A stretch of DNA of 40,953 nt from Solobacterium sp. UBA3691 (GTDB lineage Bacteria > Bacillota_I > Bacilli_A > Erysipelotrichales > Erysipelotrichaceae). The notes beneath the pieces were generated by a model. The model was not told the DNA's origin, ran no database searches, and worked only from the letters and a program-made list of their open reading frames with translations. The DNA is taken from assembly GCA_002372175.1 (NCBI GenBank), contig DFIS01000057.1, forward strand, positions 1 to 40,953, read 5' to 3'. Below, piece by piece: positions 30,453-38,695 of this stretch (position 1 is the stretch's first letter; each line of letters begins with the position of its first letter). The translations under genes and the position numbers were made by a program.

Positions 30453-31637
30453 TTAGTATTCCAGATTCTTCTGATCTTCCTTGGAGAAGACATGTGCTGC
30501 TTTGCCGTCAAAGCGAAGATGTACGGTCTTTCCGCGGTAGTCAGGGCTGTCCCCTTCCGTAGGTACGATCACGATCATATCTTTGCCGTTTACGGTCATA
30601 TGCAGGTGGCTGGATGATCCCATACGTTCGGAGACATCCACGGTACCTTCAATACCATCATCTGCCATGGACAGATGTTCCGGACGTACACCGAGGGTTA
30701 CACTCTGCTCCGGTACATTCTTTGCCTTCAGCCTGCCCTGCTTCTCATCGGCGAGACGTACACAGATACCGTCTGTAACAACATGATAGTCACCGTCAAT
30801 GATCTTCAGTTCACCGTCAAAGAAGTTCATCTGCGGGGTGCCGATGAAGCCTGCAACAAACAGGTTTGCCGGATGATCGAAGACTTCCTGCGGCGTACCG
30901 ATCTGCTGGATGTATCCATCCTTCATGACAACGATACGGTCACCGAGTGTCATCGCTTCGGTCTGATCATGGGTAACATAGATAAACGTTGTATTGATAC
31001 GTTCTCTGAGCTTGATGATCTCTGCACGCATCTGGTTTCTCAGCTTGGCATCCAGGTTGGATAACGGTTCATCCATCAGCAGGACTTTCGGGTCTCTGAC
31101 GATAGCACGGCCGATCGCTACACGCTGTCTCTGACCGCCGGAGAGTGCCTTCGGTTTTCTCTCCAGATACTGTGTGATATCCAGGATCTCGGCTGCTTCA
31201 CGCACCTTGCGGTCGATCTCAGCCTTCGGTGTCTTCTGGATCTTCAGCGAGTATGCCATATTGTCATATACGGTCATATGCGGATACAGTGCATAGTTCT
31301 GGAAGACCATGGCGATGTCTCTGTCCTTGGGTGCTACGTCGTTGACCAGTTCACCGTCGATATACAGTTCACCGGAAGAGATCTCCTCAAGACCGGCGAT
31401 CATGCGCAGTGTTGTCGACTTACCGCAGCCGGAAGGACCGACCAGGACGATGAACTCCTTATCGGCGATATCCAGATTGAAGCTCTGTACGGCAACGACA
31501 CCCTCCGCAGTTAACTGCAGATTCATGCCTCTGCGGCGTTCCGGCTCCTCATCCTTCTTGCCGAAGAGACTTCTTTTCTTTTTTGGCTCCGATACCGGAT
31601 AGATCTTTTTAATATTTACAAGTTTAACATCAGACAT
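30453..31637 (-). CDS. Carbohydrate ABC transporter ATPase (MsmK/UgpC/MalK type)
   Basis: 394-aa ATPase. Walker A GPSGCGKST (67-75), Q-loop in FQNYALYPHMTVYDNMAY, ABC signature LSGGQRQRVAIGRAI, Walker B LLMDEPLSNLDAKLR and His-loop THDQTEAM, then a C-terminal TOBE/OB regulatory region of about 140 residues (VTLGVRPEHL). Between the first beta strand and the Walker A region there is an extra segment rich in Lys, Arg and Glu (about residues 17-45) not found in MalK. It energises the sugar importer encoded upstream; 12 nt after the second permease gene; last gene of the operon. Confidence 0.93.
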   Translation of the reverse strand: MSDVKLVNIKKIYPVSEPKKKRSLFGKKDEEPERRRGMNLQLTAEGVVAVQSFNLDIADKEFIVLVGPSGCGKSTTLRMIAGLEEISSGELYIDGELVNDVAPKDRDIAMVFQNYALYPHMTVYDNMAYSLKIQKTPKAEIDRKVREAAEILDITQYLERKPKALSGGQRQRVAIGRAIVRDPKVLLMDEPLSNLDAKLRNQMRAEIIKLRERINTTFIYVTHDQTEAMTLGDRIVVMKDGYIQQIGTPQEVFDHPANLFVAGFIGTPQMNFFDGELKIIDGDYHVVTDGICVRLADEKQGRLKAKNVPEQSVTLGVRPEHLSMADDGIEGTVDVSERMGSSSHLHMTVNGKDMIVIVPTEGDSPDYRGKTVHLRFDGKAAHVFSKEDQKNLEY

Positions 31638-31649
31638 ATGCTTTCTCCC

Positions 31650-32510
31650 TTATCCTTTGACACTTCCTGAAGTTACACCCTTGATAATGGACTTTGACAG
31701 GAACGAATATACGACCATGACCGGCAGGATCGCCAGCAGAATGAACATGAAGACCTTGCCCATGTCAAACTTGGAGTAATCCGCCGAACGCAGCTGTGCG
31801 ATCATGATCGGTACTGTCTTGTACTCTGCCTTGGTCAGCAGCAGTGAAGGCATGAAGTAGTTGTTCCAGGAACCGACAAAGGAGAAGATCATCTGTACAG
31901 CTACTGCAGGCTTCATGATCGGAAGCACGATGTCATTGAAGATCCTGAACTCACTGGTACCGTCGATACGGGCTGCCTCTACCATTTCCATCGGCAGTAC
32001 ACTTTCCAGATACTGCTTCATGTAGAAGAAGACGACCGGTGCCGCAATACTCGGGACGATCAGCAGCCAGAGCTTGTTGGTCAGACCGAACTTATATGCC
32101 AGCTGAATGAAGCCGACAGCGGATACCTGTGACGGGATCATCATGATCGCCATGATGAATGTGAATATCGCATTCTTCAGTTTGAAGTCATAGACATGGA
32201 TCGCATACGCTGTCAGGGCTGAGAAGTATGTAGTCAGCAGTGCTGATGACAGGGCGACGATCAGACTGTTGATCATACCGCGCGGAATGTTGATCGATGC
32301 GTCTGTCCAGGCATTGCGCAGATTCTGCAGGAAATGACCGCCCCAGGAGATACTGAAGGCTCCCTGCAGCTGTGAATTCGATCTCGAAGACATCAGGATC
32401 AGCATGACAAAGAAGAACAGACACATTGCGCACAGCAGAAGGATAAATGCATAAGCGAGTGTACGCAGCAGGATCAGCTGGATCCGAGCCTTTTTATTCT
32501 TTTTACTCAT
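31650..32510 (-). CDS. Sugar ABC transporter permease, MalG-type
   Basis: 286-aa permease with six predicted helices (first at about residues 16-36) and the EAA loop EAARIDGTSEFRIFNDIVLPIMKP near residue 185, which docks onto the ATPase. It is a binding-protein-dependent transport inner membrane component. AGGAGG lies 6 nt upstream of the ATG, 8 nt after the first permease gene. Partner of the MalF-type permease. Confidence 0.92.
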   Translation of the reverse strand: MSKKNKKARIQLILLRTLAYAFILLLCAMCLFFFVMLILMSSRSNSQLQGAFSISWGGHFLQNLRNAWTDASINIPRGMINSLIVALSSALLTTYFSALTAYAIHVYDFKLKNAIFTFIMAIMMIPSQVSAVGFIQLAYKFGLTNKLWLLIVPSIAAPVVFFYMKQYLESVLPMEMVEAARIDGTSEFRIFNDIVLPIMKPAVAVQMIFSFVGSWNNYFMPSLLLTKAEYKTVPIMIAQLRSADYSKFDMGKVFMFILLAILPVMVVYSFLSKSIIKGVTSGSVKG

Positions 32511-32518
32511 ATGTCCTC

Positions 32519-33460
32519 CTAGCGCTTATACTGCTTTGCCATCTGGCGGTAGACAAACATGCTCAGAATACCGGTGATGATGAACAGCAGTACGGACAGT
32601 GCTCCTGCCATGCCGTAGTTCTTGGATATGGACAGGAAGTTGTTCAGCATCATGATCACAGTGGTATTTGCCATATTCGGCGTACCTTTACCGGCTGTGA
32701 TGACCTGCGGAACATCAAACATCTGGATACCGCCGATCAGTGATGTGATCAGTGCGTATGACAGGATCGGCATCAGCAGCGGCAGCGTAATGTCAAAGAA
32801 TACATGAAGCGAACCGGCACCGTCGATCTCTGCCGACTCAAACAGGCTCTGGTCAATACCCATGATACCGGCCATCAGGACGATCGTTGTATTGCCGAAC
32901 CACATCAGGAAGTTCATCGAAGCAATCAGGGCTCTGACGGATACCTTCACAGTCAGGAAGTCAAAGGTCTTGTCGATCATGCCTGTAGAGATCAGCAGTT
33001 TGTTTACAGGACCGATATTGTTGAACAGGGCAAATACCAGCATGGAGAAGGCAGATGCCATGATCAGGTTAGGCATGTAGATAATAGACTTTGCCAGTCC
33101 CTGCCCCTTGATATTCAGTCTTGAACTGGTGAAGATGACTGCCAGCAGCAGAGCTACCGCAAACTGCGGAACAGCACCCAGGATCCACAGCAGCATCGTA
33201 TTGCCGAAATACTTCAGCACGTCGATGACCCCGGCACTGTCCGGTGTCAGCAGTTTCTGATAGTTGCCGAGACCGACAAAATTAGGACCGATCTGGGTCA
33301 GACCGTCACGGTAGTTCTCAAAGAAACTGTTGTATACGGTCAGGATCTGCGGGGTCAGGGTAAAAATGATATAGGAGATAAAGAACGGCGCAATGAAGAT
33401 ATAGGCCCACTTGGAGTAACTGACGGACTTCCTGCGTCTTTTCCCTTCTGTCTTTTTCAT
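32519..33460 (-). CDS. Sugar ABC transporter permease, MalF-type
   Basis: 313-aa permease with about six helices; basic N-terminus (KKTEGKRRRKSVSY) then the first helix. EAA loop ESAEIDGAGSLHVFFDITLPLLMP near residue 215. It pairs with the MalG-type permease to form the channel. GAGAGGAT upstream of the ATG. A strong hairpin with six T lies between the binding-protein gene and this gene, so expression of the permeases is probably lower than that of the binding protein. Confidence 0.92.
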   Translation of the reverse strand: MKKTEGKRRRKSVSYSKWAYIFIAPFFISYIIFTLTPQILTVYNSFFENYRDGLTQIGPNFVGLGNYQKLLTPDSAGVIDVLKYFGNTMLLWILGAVPQFAVALLLAVIFTSSRLNIKGQGLAKSIIYMPNLIMASAFSMLVFALFNNIGPVNKLLISTGMIDKTFDFLTVKVSVRALIASMNFLMWFGNTTIVLMAGIMGIDQSLFESAEIDGAGSLHVFFDITLPLLMPILSYALITSLIGGIQMFDVPQVITAGKGTPNMANTTVIMMLNNFLSISKNYGMAGALSVLLFIITGILSMFVYRQMAKQYKR

Positions 33461-33513
33461 TGTTTTATCCTCTCTTTTAAATAAACCAATAATCTGGAAT
33501 TATTCGCTTATCT

Positions 33514-33549
33514 AAAAAACCGTGGCAGGGCATGGTCACCCTGCCACAG
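33514..33549 (-). terminator. Intra-operon terminator/attenuating hairpin after the binding-protein gene
   Basis: Minus-strand 11-bp stem CTGTGGCAGGG / CCCTGCCACGG, 8-nt loop, followed by TTTTTT. It lies 18 nt after the binding-protein stop and before the permease genes; probably partial termination sets the protein stoichiometry. Confidence 0.8.
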
Positions 33550-33567
33550 CTTTATCTCTTTTAAACT

Positions 33568-34893
33568 CTATTCCGGTGTATGAACTGCAGGGAATTTCTC
33601 ATTCAGATACTTGTAGTAGTTCTTCATGGCTGTTTCTTTATCAACTTCGCCCTTCAGATATTCTACAAAGTATGTCTGCAGACCTTCAGCACAGAGCTGG
33701 TCATAGTTTGTATGATTCTGGAACTTGATATTCTTGGCAAGATCAAGGAAGAGTGCTGTATCGTTCTGACCGCCGAGGTATGCATTTCCATATTCGGGAT
33801 CTGCAGCGAACTTCGCATTGACTGCCTGGTTGTTTGTGAACTGTGCTTCCTTTTCGATCAGGTTGGAGCATACTTCTTCATCATTGATGAATGTGTTCAT
33901 GACATCTGCGAGCATCTCAGGGTTATCGGAACCTGCAGCTGCGAGCAGCCATGTACCGCCCCAGAAGTGAGCCTGCGGACCTTCGACAAGACCCCAGTCA
34001 CCTGTAGAGTCTGTGCCTTCCTTAACAGCATCTTCACCGAAGGCAGGACCCATACTGAAGTTATAGAACCATGCAGGTCCGAAGTAGCACATTGCTCTGC
34101 CGTCTTTAGCACTTTCAGCCATAGCTTCAGCATCCCAGATACCGGCTGTCAGCGTGTAGTTGTTCTTAACAAAGTTCTCTGCCTGCTCCATCCATGTATT
34201 GATTGCCGGATCGATCACGAGGTTGTTGTCCTTGTCGACCCAGGGGCTCTGTGTATTATTGGAGAATACACGGAATGTGGAAGCGTAGGAAGCTGTCATC
34301 AGGTAACCCTTTTCAGCTGCCAGAGCTGCAACTTCGTTGAACTTATCCCAGCTGTCCAGTCTTGCCTGTACTTCTGCAGGATCAGATGTGCCGAGAACGT
34401 CTTCAGCGATGGAACGGCGGTAGATCAGACCTGCCGGGCAGCACTGGAAGGAGACACCCTTGACAACACCGTTGGCATCGGAAGCTGCTTCAACAGTATA
34501 TTTATAAGTGTTGGAGAAATCCGTAACACCAAGAGCTTTGATATCCTGTGTATACTCGGAGTTTGTATACTTGACGATGTAGTCAGCTTCAGCCAGGAAC
34601 ATATCTACCTTTTCGTCGGCAGCTGCGCTTTCCTGGTTCATCAGAGCCAGGTCCAGAGCATCCTGATACTGACCGTCTTCGTTCGGAACGATCGTCCATT
34701 CAACTGTAATGCCTTCAGGAACTTTGTAGTACTTTTCGAAGAAACCTTTGAACTCTTCATTCCATGCATAGATATGGAATACTTTGCCTTCGCCGCCGGT
34801 CTCACCGGATCCGGAAGGTGCAGGTTTGTCGGAGCATCCCGCGAAGGATACTGCGATCATTGCTGCTGTAAGAATACTTAATAGTTTTTTCAT
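33568..34893 (-). CDS. Extracellular sugar-binding lipoprotein of ABC transporter
   Basis: 441-aa family 1 solute-binding protein. Signal MKKLLSILTAAMIAVSFAGC with lipidated C20, Ser/Gly linker, then the bilobed binding fold (FHIYAWNEEF..., a typical strand of COG1653). Many Trp and Tyr residues suit carbohydrate stacking, but the sugar cannot be told. GGGAGG upstream of the ATG. Between this gene and lacI there are 54 nt with a hairpin (34929-34947) but no terminator T-run, so lacI and the transporter are likely one transcript. Confidence 0.9.
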   Translation of the reverse strand: MKKLLSILTAAMIAVSFAGCSDKPAPSGSGETGGEGKVFHIYAWNEEFKGFFEKYYKVPEGITVEWTIVPNEDGQYQDALDLALMNQESAAADEKVDMFLAEADYIVKYTNSEYTQDIKALGVTDFSNTYKYTVEAASDANGVVKGVSFQCCPAGLIYRRSIAEDVLGTSDPAEVQARLDSWDKFNEVAALAAEKGYLMTASYASTFRVFSNNTQSPWVDKDNNLVIDPAINTWMEQAENFVKNNYTLTAGIWDAEAMAESAKDGRAMCYFGPAWFYNFSMGPAFGEDAVKEGTDSTGDWGLVEGPQAHFWGGTWLLAAAGSDNPEMLADVMNTFINDEEVCSNLIEKEAQFTNNQAVNAKFAADPEYGNAYLGGQNDTALFLDLAKNIKFQNHTNYDQLCAEGLQTYFVEYLKGEVDKETAMKNYYKYLNEKFPAVHTPE

Positions 34894-34928
34894 ATTTTCC
34901 TCCCACTATTTAAGCAACGATGTATGTC

Positions 34929-34947
34929 CATCGGTCTGCTGCCGATG
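34929..34947 (-). other. Intergenic hairpin between lacI and the binding-protein gene
   Basis: 6-bp stem CATCGG / CCGATG with 7-nt loop and no following T-run. Candidate RNA-processing or stability element within the operon. Confidence 0.4.
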
Positions 34948-35952
34948 TTATACCTGTTTCAGTGTGACTGTCCTGCCTTCGATCAGTTTGCCCATGACTA
35001 CCGAGTGTTCAACGATAGCATCGGGATCTTCAATGGCTTCGATCAGTCTGCGGCAGGCGATCCTGCCGAGTGCGTTGGTATCCTGCTCGTAGGTTGTCAG
35101 GCCGATGGCCTTGGCAAGCTGGATACCGTCATAGGACATTACCGAGATATCTCTTCCGGGTGTCAGCCCCTTCTCTGCCAGTACCTGCAATGCTCCGAGA
35201 TAGGAGTAATCATCCGGGAAGATGATGCAGTCAGGCACATCGGGCATGGCCAGAAGTTCTCTCGTTCTTTCTGCACACATCTCGATATCGTGATAATCAC
35301 TTTCGAGGATGTACTTTTCTTCGATCTCGATTCCCTCCAGGCGGCATGCGGAGAAGAAGCCCATCATGCGGTTCTTTGTGACTTCTGTCATCTCACCGTG
35401 GATGTAAGCGAATCTCCTGTGTCCGCGGGAAACGGCGTACCTGACCAGCTCCTGCAGCCCTCTTGTGTTATCGGAGACGACTGCCGGACAGTCATCGTAG
35501 ATGTAGTCGATCGTGACAACAGGCAGATCGGAATGCACCAGCTCGAGGATCTCGGGATTGGTGAAGTCTGCCAGGATCACGGCGACACCGTCGAAGCTCC
35601 GGTATTCACAGTGCTTGAGATATGTGCTTTCTTTCCCGTCGATCGTGTGGGTGATGAACGTGATGTCATATCCCGAAGTTTCTGCAGTCTTCTTGAAACT
35701 CTCCAGGATCGAGGAGAAATACTCATGGGCGAGTCCGGCATTTTTCGTATCGTTGTAGAGAACGCCGATGTTATAGGTCCGCTTTGTGCGCAGTGCTCTG
35801 GCCGAAGCATCCAGCATATAGCCCATTTCAGCAGCTTTCTTCTGAATGCGTTCGCGGGTTGCCTTAGCAATATCCTCTTTATTGTTCAGCGCTTTCGATA
35901 CGGTGGCCGTTGAGACTCCGCAGCTTTTCGCTATTTCCTTTAATGAGACCAT
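34948..35952 (-). CDS. LacI-family transcriptional regulator
   Basis: 334-aa repressor. N-terminal helix-turn-helix MVSLKEIAKSCGVSTATVSKALNN (about residues 4-23), hinge ASARALRTKRT, then a periplasmic-binding-protein-like effector domain ending in TVTLKQV. It heads the ABC operon. Two CTTAATCGATTTC operator-like sequences and a CcpA-type cre-like site lie in its upstream region, so it probably represses its own operon until sugar binds. GAGGT lies 5-9 nt upstream of the ATG. Confidence 0.93.
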   Translation of the reverse strand: MVSLKEIAKSCGVSTATVSKALNNKEDIAKATRERIQKKAAEMGYMLDASARALRTKRTYNIGVLYNDTKNAGLAHEYFSSILESFKKTAETSGYDITFITHTIDGKESTYLKHCEYRSFDGVAVILADFTNPEILELVHSDLPVVTIDYIYDDCPAVVSDNTRGLQELVRYAVSRGHRRFAYIHGEMTEVTKNRMMGFFSACRLEGIEIEEKYILESDYHDIEMCAERTRELLAMPDVPDCIIFPDDYSYLGALQVLAEKGLTPGRDISVMSYDGIQLAKAIGLTTYEQDTNALGRIACRRLIEAIEDPDAIVEHSVVMGKLIEGRTVTLKQV

Positions 35953-35968
35953 ATTTACCTCGCACAGA

Positions 35969-35998
35969 TTACTTAATCGATTTCGTAACTCTATTATA
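35969..35998 (-). promoter_or_regulatory. lacI operon promoter and first LacI-type operator
   Basis: Minus-strand TATAAT at 35993-35998, with -35 like ACTTGC about 17 nt upstream. Immediately downstream is TTACTTAATCGATTTCGTAA (35969-35988 approx.), an imperfect palindrome around AATCGATT (35975-35982), a LacI-family centre with CG. Its position just after the -10 suits repression. Confidence 0.6.
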
Positions 35999-36029
35999 GC
36001 GCATTTTTTAAAAATGCAAGTACTTTTTT

Positions 36030-36043
36030 AGAAAACGCTTACA
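36030..36043. promoter_or_regulatory. cre-like site (CcpA) upstream of lacI
   Basis: AGAAAACGCTTACA at 36030-36043 matches the catabolite-responsive consensus TGNAANCGNTNNCA in all but the first base. It lies just upstream of the lacI promoter region, a usual place for carbon catabolite control. Confidence 0.5.
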
Positions 36044-36100
36044 AATATTACAAAACTTCGCTAAACAAGCATATATCTTGGCTAATACTGCCGAAATATA

Positions 36101-36120
36101 TGCTTAATCGATTTCATACA
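36101..36120. promoter_or_regulatory. Second LacI-type operator
   Basis: CTTAATCGATTTC recurs exactly (36103-36115), with outer arms TATG/CATA around AATCGATT (36106-36113). The two centres are 131 bp apart, a distance compatible with DNA looping. Confidence 0.5.
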
Positions 36121-36220
36121 TATATCTGCATTCTGTCCGTATTATCGTGCATAACACCCCGTTTTATCTTAAATGCATGTTTCAGTGCTCCCGAAACGCA
36201 TTGTGCTTACTGCCGGAACA

Positions 36221-36248
36221 GAAAAAAGTCCGCATCATCTGCGGACTT
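36221..36248 (-). terminator. Terminator after tRNA-Val
   Basis: Minus-strand 8-bp stem AAGTCCGC / GCGGACTT, 7-nt loop, followed by TTTTCTG. Confidence 0.85.
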
Positions 36249-36260
36249 GTACATACTCCA

Positions 36261-36336
36261 TGGTGGAGGCTACAGGACTCGAACCTGCGACATCACCCCT
36301 GTGAAGGGTGCGCTCTCCCAACTGAGCTAAGCCTCC
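36261..36336 (-). tRNA. tRNA-Val(CAC)
   Basis: 76 nt on the minus strand. Acceptor GGAGGCT with AGCCTCC, D-arm GCTCAGTTGGGAGAGC, anticodon stem CACCC/GGGTG with loop TTCACAG giving CAC (Val), T-loop GGTTCGAGTCC, encoded CCA. Confidence 0.96.
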
Positions 36337-36347
36337 ATGCGTGAATA

Positions 36348-36356
36348 ATTATAGCA
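36348..36356 (-). promoter_or_regulatory. Promoter of tRNA-Val
   Basis: Minus-strand extended -10 TG-C-TATAAT (TATAAT at 36348-36353), no good -35, 12 nt from the tRNA 5' end. Confidence 0.6.
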
Positions 36357-36402
36357 CACTCATCTCTTTTTGTACCGAATTAATCAGCGTGTATGTTCTG
36401 CC

Positions 36403-36411
36403 TGCTATAAT
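36403..36411 (+). promoter_or_regulatory. Promoter of the VOC gene
   Basis: Extended -10 TG-C-TATAAT (TATAAT at 36406-36411), 25 nt before the ATG. Divergent from the tRNA-Val promoter. Confidence 0.55.
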
Positions 36412-36435
36412 ACCGGTATAGCGAGGTATACAGTT

Positions 36436-36846
36436 ATGATCATTACCAGCAGTGTTATCTTTCTGCCCTGCCGTGATATCTGCAGGACATATGCCTTCTA
36501 CCACGAAGTATTGAAGCTTCCCGTTGCCCAGAAACAGGGCGAAAACCTGTATATCTTTGACACCGGTTACGGATACTGGGGATTCTGTCAGTATGCGGAC
36601 GGCAGACCACCTCTGTCAGGACCGCAGGGTGTATGCCTGTCACTGAATCTTGAAACATCAGACGAAGTACTGCATACATACGAAAGACTGAAAGATCTCT
36701 GTGATATATACAAGGCTCCGCAGAAACATCCCGACTTTCCTGTCTTCTCCTTCTTTATCAAAGACCCGGACGGTTATCTGGTTGAGTTCCAGAAGATCCA
36801 CGATCCGGATCGATCGCTGAAAAACATGGCCCTGCAGATCAAATGA
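36436..36846 (+). CDS. VOC-family (glyoxalase/bleomycin-resistance-like) protein
   Basis: 136-aa protein with two beta-alpha-beta-beta-beta modules typical of the vicinal oxygen chelate fold. The N-terminal MIITSSVIFLPCRDICRTYAFYHEVL and C-terminal FSFFIKDPDGYLVEFQ are family hallmarks; the DPDGYLVEFQ Glu is a usual metal ligand. The reaction cannot be told. Start chosen at MIITSS, with GAGGT 10 nt upstream; the longer open frame crosses the promoter. Convergent with the DUF3267 gene, 7 nt apart. Confidence 0.82.
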   Translation: MIITSSVIFLPCRDICRTYAFYHEVLKLPVAQKQGENLYIFDTGYGYWGFCQYADGRPPLSGPQGVCLSLNLETSDEVLHTYERLKDLCDIYKAPQKHPDFPVFSFFIKDPDGYLVEFQKIHDPDRSLKNMALQIK

Positions 36847-36862
36847 TCCCGGGTCATTTTTC
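36841..36862. terminator. Terminator overlapping the stop codons of both convergent genes
   Basis: AAATGA-TCCCGGG-TCATTT hairpin at 36841-36859. The 5' arm includes the TGA stop of the VOC gene and the 3' arm the complement of the DUF3267 stop. A T-run follows on the plus strand (TTTTC). Confidence 0.65.
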
Positions 36863-37495
36863 AAATACGACACTTCCTGCCTGTGTAGGATGATCATATA
36901 CCAGCTGGTCTGCAGATGCAGATCTGTACTTCAGCAGCAGGATAATGATCAGAATATCCCCGCCTGCACTGACCGTCATCAGCAGTCCGATCCACAGCAG
37001 TAAGGCAGAGCCTGTCATCCAGGATATCACAAGCGGCAGGATGCCGAGAATGATCAGAGGCATGGCTGTACCGGTCATATGCCCAAGTTTTGTCAGCGGG
37101 GCAGCACATGTACAGTACGGTGTCAGATATTCCTTCATGAAACCGAATTCGATGTCTTTCATTCCGTTCTTCGCAAAGAAGCTCCAGGTAATGCCATGGA
37201 TCAGTTCATGCACAGGAATAAGCACAAGATAGGCAGCGATCATGAGGATACTGTCTGTACCCACTGCAACCGGCAGAACACCCGGATTCATCTTTACAAA
37301 CAGATATATGCCAAGTGCACATACCGGTAATGCCAGCAGGATCGCAAACACATTGGCCTTGACGATGCCTACCGTCAGTTCGGTCTTCTTATACCCTTCT
37401 GCGATCAGTTCTTCACTGATCTTTTCAAACCTCTGCAGACGCCTTGTTTCGGCTGCCGAGAGCTTACGCTGTTTCTCTTTCTGATCAATTGCCAT
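36854..37495 (-). CDS. DUF3267-type membrane metalloprotease-like protein
   Basis: 213-aa protein with a charged N-terminal helix and about four membrane segments. HELIH at 96-100, within VLIPVHELIHGITW in a hydrophobic region, matches the zinc motif of the DUF3267 family (site-2-protease-like). The substrate is unknown. AAGGAG lies 9 nt upstream of the ATG. It follows the phosphatase gene by 15 nt and is probably in the same unit as the phosphatase and amidohydrolase. Confidence 0.82.
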   Translation of the reverse strand: MAIDQKEKQRKLSAAETRRLQRFEKISEELIAEGYKKTELTVGIVKANVFAILLALPVCALGIYLFVKMNPGVLPVAVGTDSILMIAAYLVLIPVHELIHGITWSFFAKNGMKDIEFGFMKEYLTPYCTCAAPLTKLGHMTGTAMPLIILGILPLVISWMTGSALLLWIGLLMTVSAGGDILIIILLLKYRSASADQLVYDHPTQAGSVVFEK

Positions 37496-37510
37496 GATGA
37501 TCTCCTTACC

Positions 37511-38683
37511 CTATTCTGTTATACGCCTGCGGAAAGCTTCGATCTCCTCACTGCTCATCCCTGCCTTCTGCAGGTATTTTTCCGCATAGGCAGAAAGATC
37601 TGCCGATGTAATATCTACTGTATCATCATTTACGACTGAGCGTATCATCGCATCCAGATTTTTTTCCAGGATCGTTTTATACTTCTCCGGTTCGCTTTTC
37701 TCCGTGATCCTGTAATAGTTGTCATACGTCAGCATGTAGTCTTCCGCGATCTCCTGATACGAAGCTCCGGCCAGTGCCTCCACCAGCATGCATACAAAAC
37801 AGGTGCGGTCCTTGCCTTCCGTGCAGTGGATCAGATACGGCGGTTCAAGCCGGCTTAATTCCGTCAGCCCCTGCGCAACTGTCACCGCGAATTCATCCGA
37901 GAGATAATTCATGTTCAGAGCCAGCGGAACGACCTTATCTGCCTCATACAGGGAAAGGAAATACGGTGATGAGAAATCGTCCTTCTCAAGATATCCCCGT
38001 ATCTTCAGATGACTGTCGGAAAGATTCAGGATCGCATTGATGCCGTTCTCCTCCATCAGTGCATCCACATACGGTGCTCTGTTGTGCTGGTTATCACACG
38101 GAGATGCCGAACGGTACAGACTGCCGTTCCTGATGCTGCCCGGGGCAATACTGCGGAAATTCGCAAAGACGATATCACTGGGATATTTTGTGGGGTCATC
38201 GGAATAATGGATATCTCTGGCTGCCTGGATATCCGCATACTTTCCTGCCTCGTTCAGATAGATGCTGGCTCTGGAGTGTTCATCCAGCTTTGCCTGCACG
38301 AAGAGACTCTCATACCGCGTTGCCCTCAGTCCCGCTCTCTCCCACAGATCTTCTCCGTAGTTGATCGCCGCCTTGACATAGTCATATCCGGGATAGGCAA
38401 TTAACAGCGGTTCTCCCGCATCCACATAGTAGCCGTTATAGTACGGGATATCCTCCAGGGTATATCCGTTTGAGAAAACAACGCTGACACTGTCGCCGTA
38501 CGTAAACCCGAGATCGTTGAAATCATCGATCGTGATCCCGATGTATACACCGCCGAATTCCGTCTCGTGCTGTGTCGCAAGATCCTCGATCTTTACCGGT
38601 TCCCTGACTTCTTCTTTCTTTGTACAAGCGGGTATACAGCCCAGTACAAGGACAGCCGCAATGATCTTCCGTATTCTGCTCAT
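37511..38683 (-). CDS. Lipoprotein tyrosine phosphatase (Y_phosphatase3-like) with extra N-terminal domain
   Basis: 390-aa protein. Signal MSRIRKIIAAVLVLGCIPAC with lipidated C20. Residues about 42-115 form a beta-rich domain (FGGVYIGITIDDFNDLGFTYGDSV...) that resembles the C-terminal domain of SAM hydroxide adenosyltransferases only in feel; not confidently identified. The rest is a PTP with active-site loop HCTEGKDRT (C287, R293), typical of the tyrosine/serine phosphatase 3 family. Extracellular anchoring is unusual but known for this type. There is no clear Shine-Dalgarno; the gene begins 12 nt after the amidohydrolase stop, so coupling is likely. Confidence 0.82.
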   Translation of the reverse strand: MSRIRKIIAAVLVLGCIPACTKKEEVREPVKIEDLATQHETEFGGVYIGITIDDFNDLGFTYGDSVSVVFSNGYTLEDIPYYNGYYVDAGEPLLIAYPGYDYVKAAINYGEDLWERAGLRATRYESLFVQAKLDEHSRASIYLNEAGKYADIQAARDIHYSDDPTKYPSDIVFANFRSIAPGSIRNGSLYRSASPCDNQHNRAPYVDALMEENGINAILNLSDSHLKIRGYLEKDDFSSPYFLSLYEADKVVPLALNMNYLSDEFAVTVAQGLTELSRLEPPYLIHCTEGKDRTCFVCMLVEALAGASYQEIAEDYMLTYDNYYRITEKSEPEKYKTILEKNLDAMIRSVVNDDTVDITSADLSAYAEKYLQKAGMSSEEIEAFRRRITE

Positions 38684-38695
38684 GAACGTCTGTGG

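Noticed and set aside
33580..34881. 433-codon plus-strand frame
   Set aside because: Mirror of the sugar-binding protein gene; Cys-rich, no recognisable motif and no ribosome binding site.
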